A stretch of DNA of 8,074 nt from an uncultured Ruminococcus sp. (GTDB lineage: Bacteria; Bacillota; Clostridia; Oscillospirales; Acutalibacteraceae), in assembly GCA_902773035.1 (NCBI GenBank), contig CACYDB010000024.1, positions 1 to 8,074 on the forward strand, in the 5' to 3' direction. The translations under genes were made by a program, and so were the position numbers. The notes under the pieces are model-generated. The model searched no databases and was not told where the DNA came from. It saw nothing but the letters and a program-made list of their open reading frames with translations. This document shows, in pieces, positions 6,522 to 8,074 of the stretch (position 1 is the first letter of the stretch; every line of letters begins with the position of its first letter).

Positions 6522-6531
6522 ACTATTCATA

Positions 6532-6537
6532 TCCTTT
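6532..6537 (-). promoter_or_regulatory. Ribosome binding site deciding the secreted protein start
   Basis: AAAGGA on the minus strand is 10 nt from the ATG at 6519-6521 but only 1 nt from the ATG at 6528-6530. This favours the shorter form, which also gives a classic signal peptide starting MKRC. Confidence 0.6.
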
Positions 6538-6548
6538 CTTAGTTATAA

Positions 6549-7553
6549 TCAATCATTTTTTCCGGTGGAATACACAGCTCCTTTTTTCTGAGCTTCGGAC
6601 AAGGTAGGATACTCGCCGTACATGTCATCTCCGTAGTAATAGTACATCCGCGTTTTCACCCGATACGAGTCTTGTGAGCCAAACTCACTTGCTCCGTTCG
6701 GGTAAGTTAGGACAAAGATTTTGTCGTCACACAACTCGCTTTTATTGAGGTTATTAAGGAATTGTGTTTTTGAATTAGCCTTGCGCGTCACGCACAAGGA
6801 TTCTTTGTCTTTTTGAACATACGTATAATATATTGACGGATTGTAGTCAGTCGCTTGTAAATCCTCAAAACTATAGGACTGATTACTATCTATACACATA
6901 AGCTGAACCTTATCGTCAAATGACTCCGGCGTAAAGAAATAGACCGTATACATATCCTCTCTTTCCGGAGCGAATTGCGGATTAGGAGCAGAGGTCGGAG
7001 CAGTAGCTTTTGTCTCGCTTTGAGTCGCAGGCTGAGTTGCGTTCTCTGTCTCGGCAGGATTCGTTTTCTTTTCCGGCTTTTTCGGGGTATTCTCAGCCGG
7101 ACGCGTAGATTGTTGGTCGGAAGATTTTTTAACAACCGTATTCTCCTTAGCTTCGGTAGCTGGCTTCGGAGAGGATTCCTCGAGCTCGGCGCTTGTATTC
7201 GGGGAGACTGAGTTATTATTTGAGGATAGATCGGCGCTCACGGCTTTTGTCTGAGCGGTCGGGCTGTAATTTTTTTCTTTCTTAGTCTCGGAAACCTCCG
7301 CGGCTTCGGAGGCAGGCTGCGGCGCTTCCGGTACCTGCGGAGAGGTCGCGGTGATTTTATCAAGCTTAGGGAGGCTTGTAAGGCTCATAATCAGCGCGAC
7401 GGTAATAATCATTACGCAAGCCGCGGAGGAAGTGAGGATTTTGATATAGAACGCTCCGCGTTTTTTGCGGTATTTATTGATGATCTCATCGGCTGTGGGC
7501 GTGAAATCAACCTCGCCCAGAGCTTCGTCGAGCTGACGTTTTAAATCATTCAT
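6549..7553 (-). CDS. Single-pass membrane protein, putative anti-sigma factor
   Basis: This 334 aa protein follows the ECF sigma gene with an 8-nt overlap, the classic place for an anti-sigma factor. Residues 1-34 form a short cytoplasmic part (NDLKRQLDEALGEVDFTP, then a basic NKYRKKRG). Residues 35-61 are one hydrophobic membrane segment. Residues 62-200 are a low-complexity P/T/S/E/K/A-rich spacer, probably extended and crossing the cell wall. Residues 201-334 are a compact outer domain starting YTVYFFTPESFDD and ending with a tyrosine-rich module (302-331) shared with the next gene's product. The cytoplasmic part is very short and lacks the HxxxCxxC zinc motif of ZAS anti-sigma factors, so the anti-sigma role rests on context and topology. 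Similar short N-terminal tails in DUF4179- or RsgI-like proteins bind sigma factors. The ATG at 7553 has GGAGG 6 nt upstream, inside the sigma gene. Confidence 0.75.
   Translation of the reverse strand: MNDLKRQLDEALGEVDFTPTADEIINKYRKKRGAFYIKILTSSAACVMIITVALIMSLTSLPKLDKITATSPQVPEAPQPASEAAEVSETKKEKNYSPTAQTKAVSADLSSNNNSVSPNTSAELEESSPKPATEAKENTVVKKSSDQQSTRPAENTPKKPEKKTNPAETENATQPATQSETKATAPTSAPNPQFAPEREDMYTVYFFTPESFDDKVQLMCIDSNQSYSFEDLQATDYNPSIYYTYVQKDKESLCVTRKANSKTQFLNNLNKSELCDDKIFVLTYPNGASEFGSQDSYRVKTRMYYYYGDDMYGEYPTLSEAQKKGAVYSTGKND
6561..6650 (-). other. Tyrosine-rich C-terminal module shared with the secreted protein
   Basis: Residues 302-331 of the membrane protein (MYYYYGDDMYGEYPTLSE and on) align without gaps with residues 595-624 of the secreted protein (bases 4650-4739). 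I count 17 identities in 30 positions, including YYYGD, YG, TL, EA and AVYS. Similarity continues weakly upstream (DDKIFV against DSMIFV; YFFTPESF against RFYMPEEW), so the full outer domain may be homologous to residues 448-624 of the secreted protein. Confidence 0.7.
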
Positions 7554-8040
7554 AATCTTCCTCCTCTCCTAGATTCTTTTTGAGCTCCGATTTTGCGGCT
7601 CGGAGCCTGTAGTCAACGGTCGTTTTGGGGATATTAAGAACATACGCGATTTCCTCGCGGCTGAGCTCCTGATAATAAAAAAGCAAAATCACTTCTCTGA
7701 GCTCAGGCTTCAGCTTGCCGATTTCTTCAATCACGGCGAGCTTTTCGTCGAGGTCATTCTGCGCGGGGGAGCTTTTCACGACATTCTCGGCGGGTACCTC
7801 TCGCCGCGATTTATGGGAGAGAGCGCTTCTGCAAACATTGACGGCGATTTGAAACAGCCACGGCTTTAGCTTGGAGTCGTCCTTGAGCGTATTTAGTTTT
7901 TTAAGAACCTTGAAAAAGGTCTCCTGAACGGCGTCCTCCGCGAGCTGATAGTCCCCGAGGTACACGATTGATAATTTCAGCACATCATTCTTGTACCCTG
8001 AGTATATCCGCTCAAACCGACGGTGCTTCTCTGACCGCAA
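7546..8040 (-). CDS. ECF-type RNA polymerase sigma factor
   Basis: This 164 aa sigma-70 family protein has only regions 2 and 4, the mark of ECF (group 4) sigma factors that direct RNA polymerase to stress or envelope regulons. Region 2 covers about 9-80: the core-binding helix YQLAEDAVQETFFKVLKKL (31-49) and the -10 recognition helix with WLFQIAVNVCRSAL (61-74). Region 4 covers about 100-155, with ELREVILLFYYQELSREEIA (113-132) and a helix-turn-helix through VLNIPKTTVDYRLRAAK (134-150). The start is TTG at 8038-8040 behind a G-rich ribosome site; no ATG or GTG gives a complete region 2. It overlaps the anti-sigma-like gene by 8 nt, so the pair is probably translated together. It is likely held inactive at the membrane by that partner. 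Its ECF subgroup cannot be named from sequence alone. Confidence 0.93.
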   Translation of the reverse strand: MRSEKHRRFERIYSGYKNDVLKLSIVYLGDYQLAEDAVQETFFKVLKKLNTLKDDSKLKPWLFQIAVNVCRSALSHKSRREVPAENVVKSSPAQNDLDEKLAVIEEIGKLKPELREVILLFYYQELSREEIAYVLNIPKTTVDYRLRAAKSELKKNLGEEEDYE

Positions 8041-8074
8041 TTTTCTCCCCCCTCTATATATAAGACGAAATAAA
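8041..8074 (-). promoter_or_regulatory. Leader of the sigma factor gene with ribosome site and partial promoter
   Basis: On the minus strand the 34 visible bases read CGTC (8064-8067), an AT-rich TTATATATAG and a G-rich ribosome site (AGAGGGGGGAG, 8045-8055) 4 nt before the TTG. CGTC is a usual -10 element of ECF-dependent promoters, and TATATA could serve a housekeeping -10. The matching -35 would lie outside the window, so the promoter type cannot be settled here. Confidence 0.35.

Noticed and set aside
6890..7211. Arg/Leu-rich open frames overlapping the anti-sigma-like gene on both strands
   Set aside because: They arise from the low-complexity P/T/S/E/K spacer of the real gene read in other frames; composition is unnatural and there is no start signal.

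Overview
The window looks like a chromosomal segment from a mid-GC, Gram-positive gut Clostridium relative (Bacillota, class Clostridia, probably Ruminococcus/Oscillospiraceae-like). This rests on the Shine-Dalgarno sites (GGAGG/GAGGTG), a sigma-A-type promoter, a DUF951 protein, a clostridial-type M18 aminopeptidase, and a secreted protein of the kind common in Ruminococcus: starch-binding-like modules plus a lysine-rich Ig-like tail. The placement is inferred from gene style, not from a marker gene. Every gene I can support is on the minus strand, so transcription runs from high to low coordinates.

Region A (8074 down to about 4140) is a three-gene accessory operon. It encodes an ECF-type sigma factor, a single-pass membrane protein placed like an anti-sigma factor (8-nt overlap with the sigma gene), and a large secreted modular protein starting 27 nt further on. 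The last two proteins share a recognisable C-terminal module (17 of 30 identical residues by eye). This suggests that the membrane protein's outer domain and the secreted protein recognise or bind related things. The operon ends in a cluster of hairpins (4147-4242) that probably includes its terminator.

Region B (about 4120 down to 1) is a housekeeping operon driven by a near-consensus promoter (TTGACG, 17 bp, TATAAT). It encodes DUF951, peptide chain release factor 1 (prfA), threonylcarbamoyl-AMP synthase (Sua5/YwlC), dephospho-CoA kinase (coaE), a membrane-anchored SLT-type lytic transglycosylase, and the first 186 codons of an M18 aminopeptidase that leaves the window on the left. Junctions are very tight (two TGATG overlaps, one 14-nt overlap, gaps of 7 and 13 nt), which implies co-transcription and translational coupling.

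Region B is ordinary. The part worth attention is region A, a candidate envelope or polysaccharide-sensing ECF system with a secreted partner. No tRNA, rRNA, CRISPR array, insertion sequence or phage gene was seen. The only non-coding stretch of any size is 4061-4256, which holds the hairpins, the promoter and a short leader.
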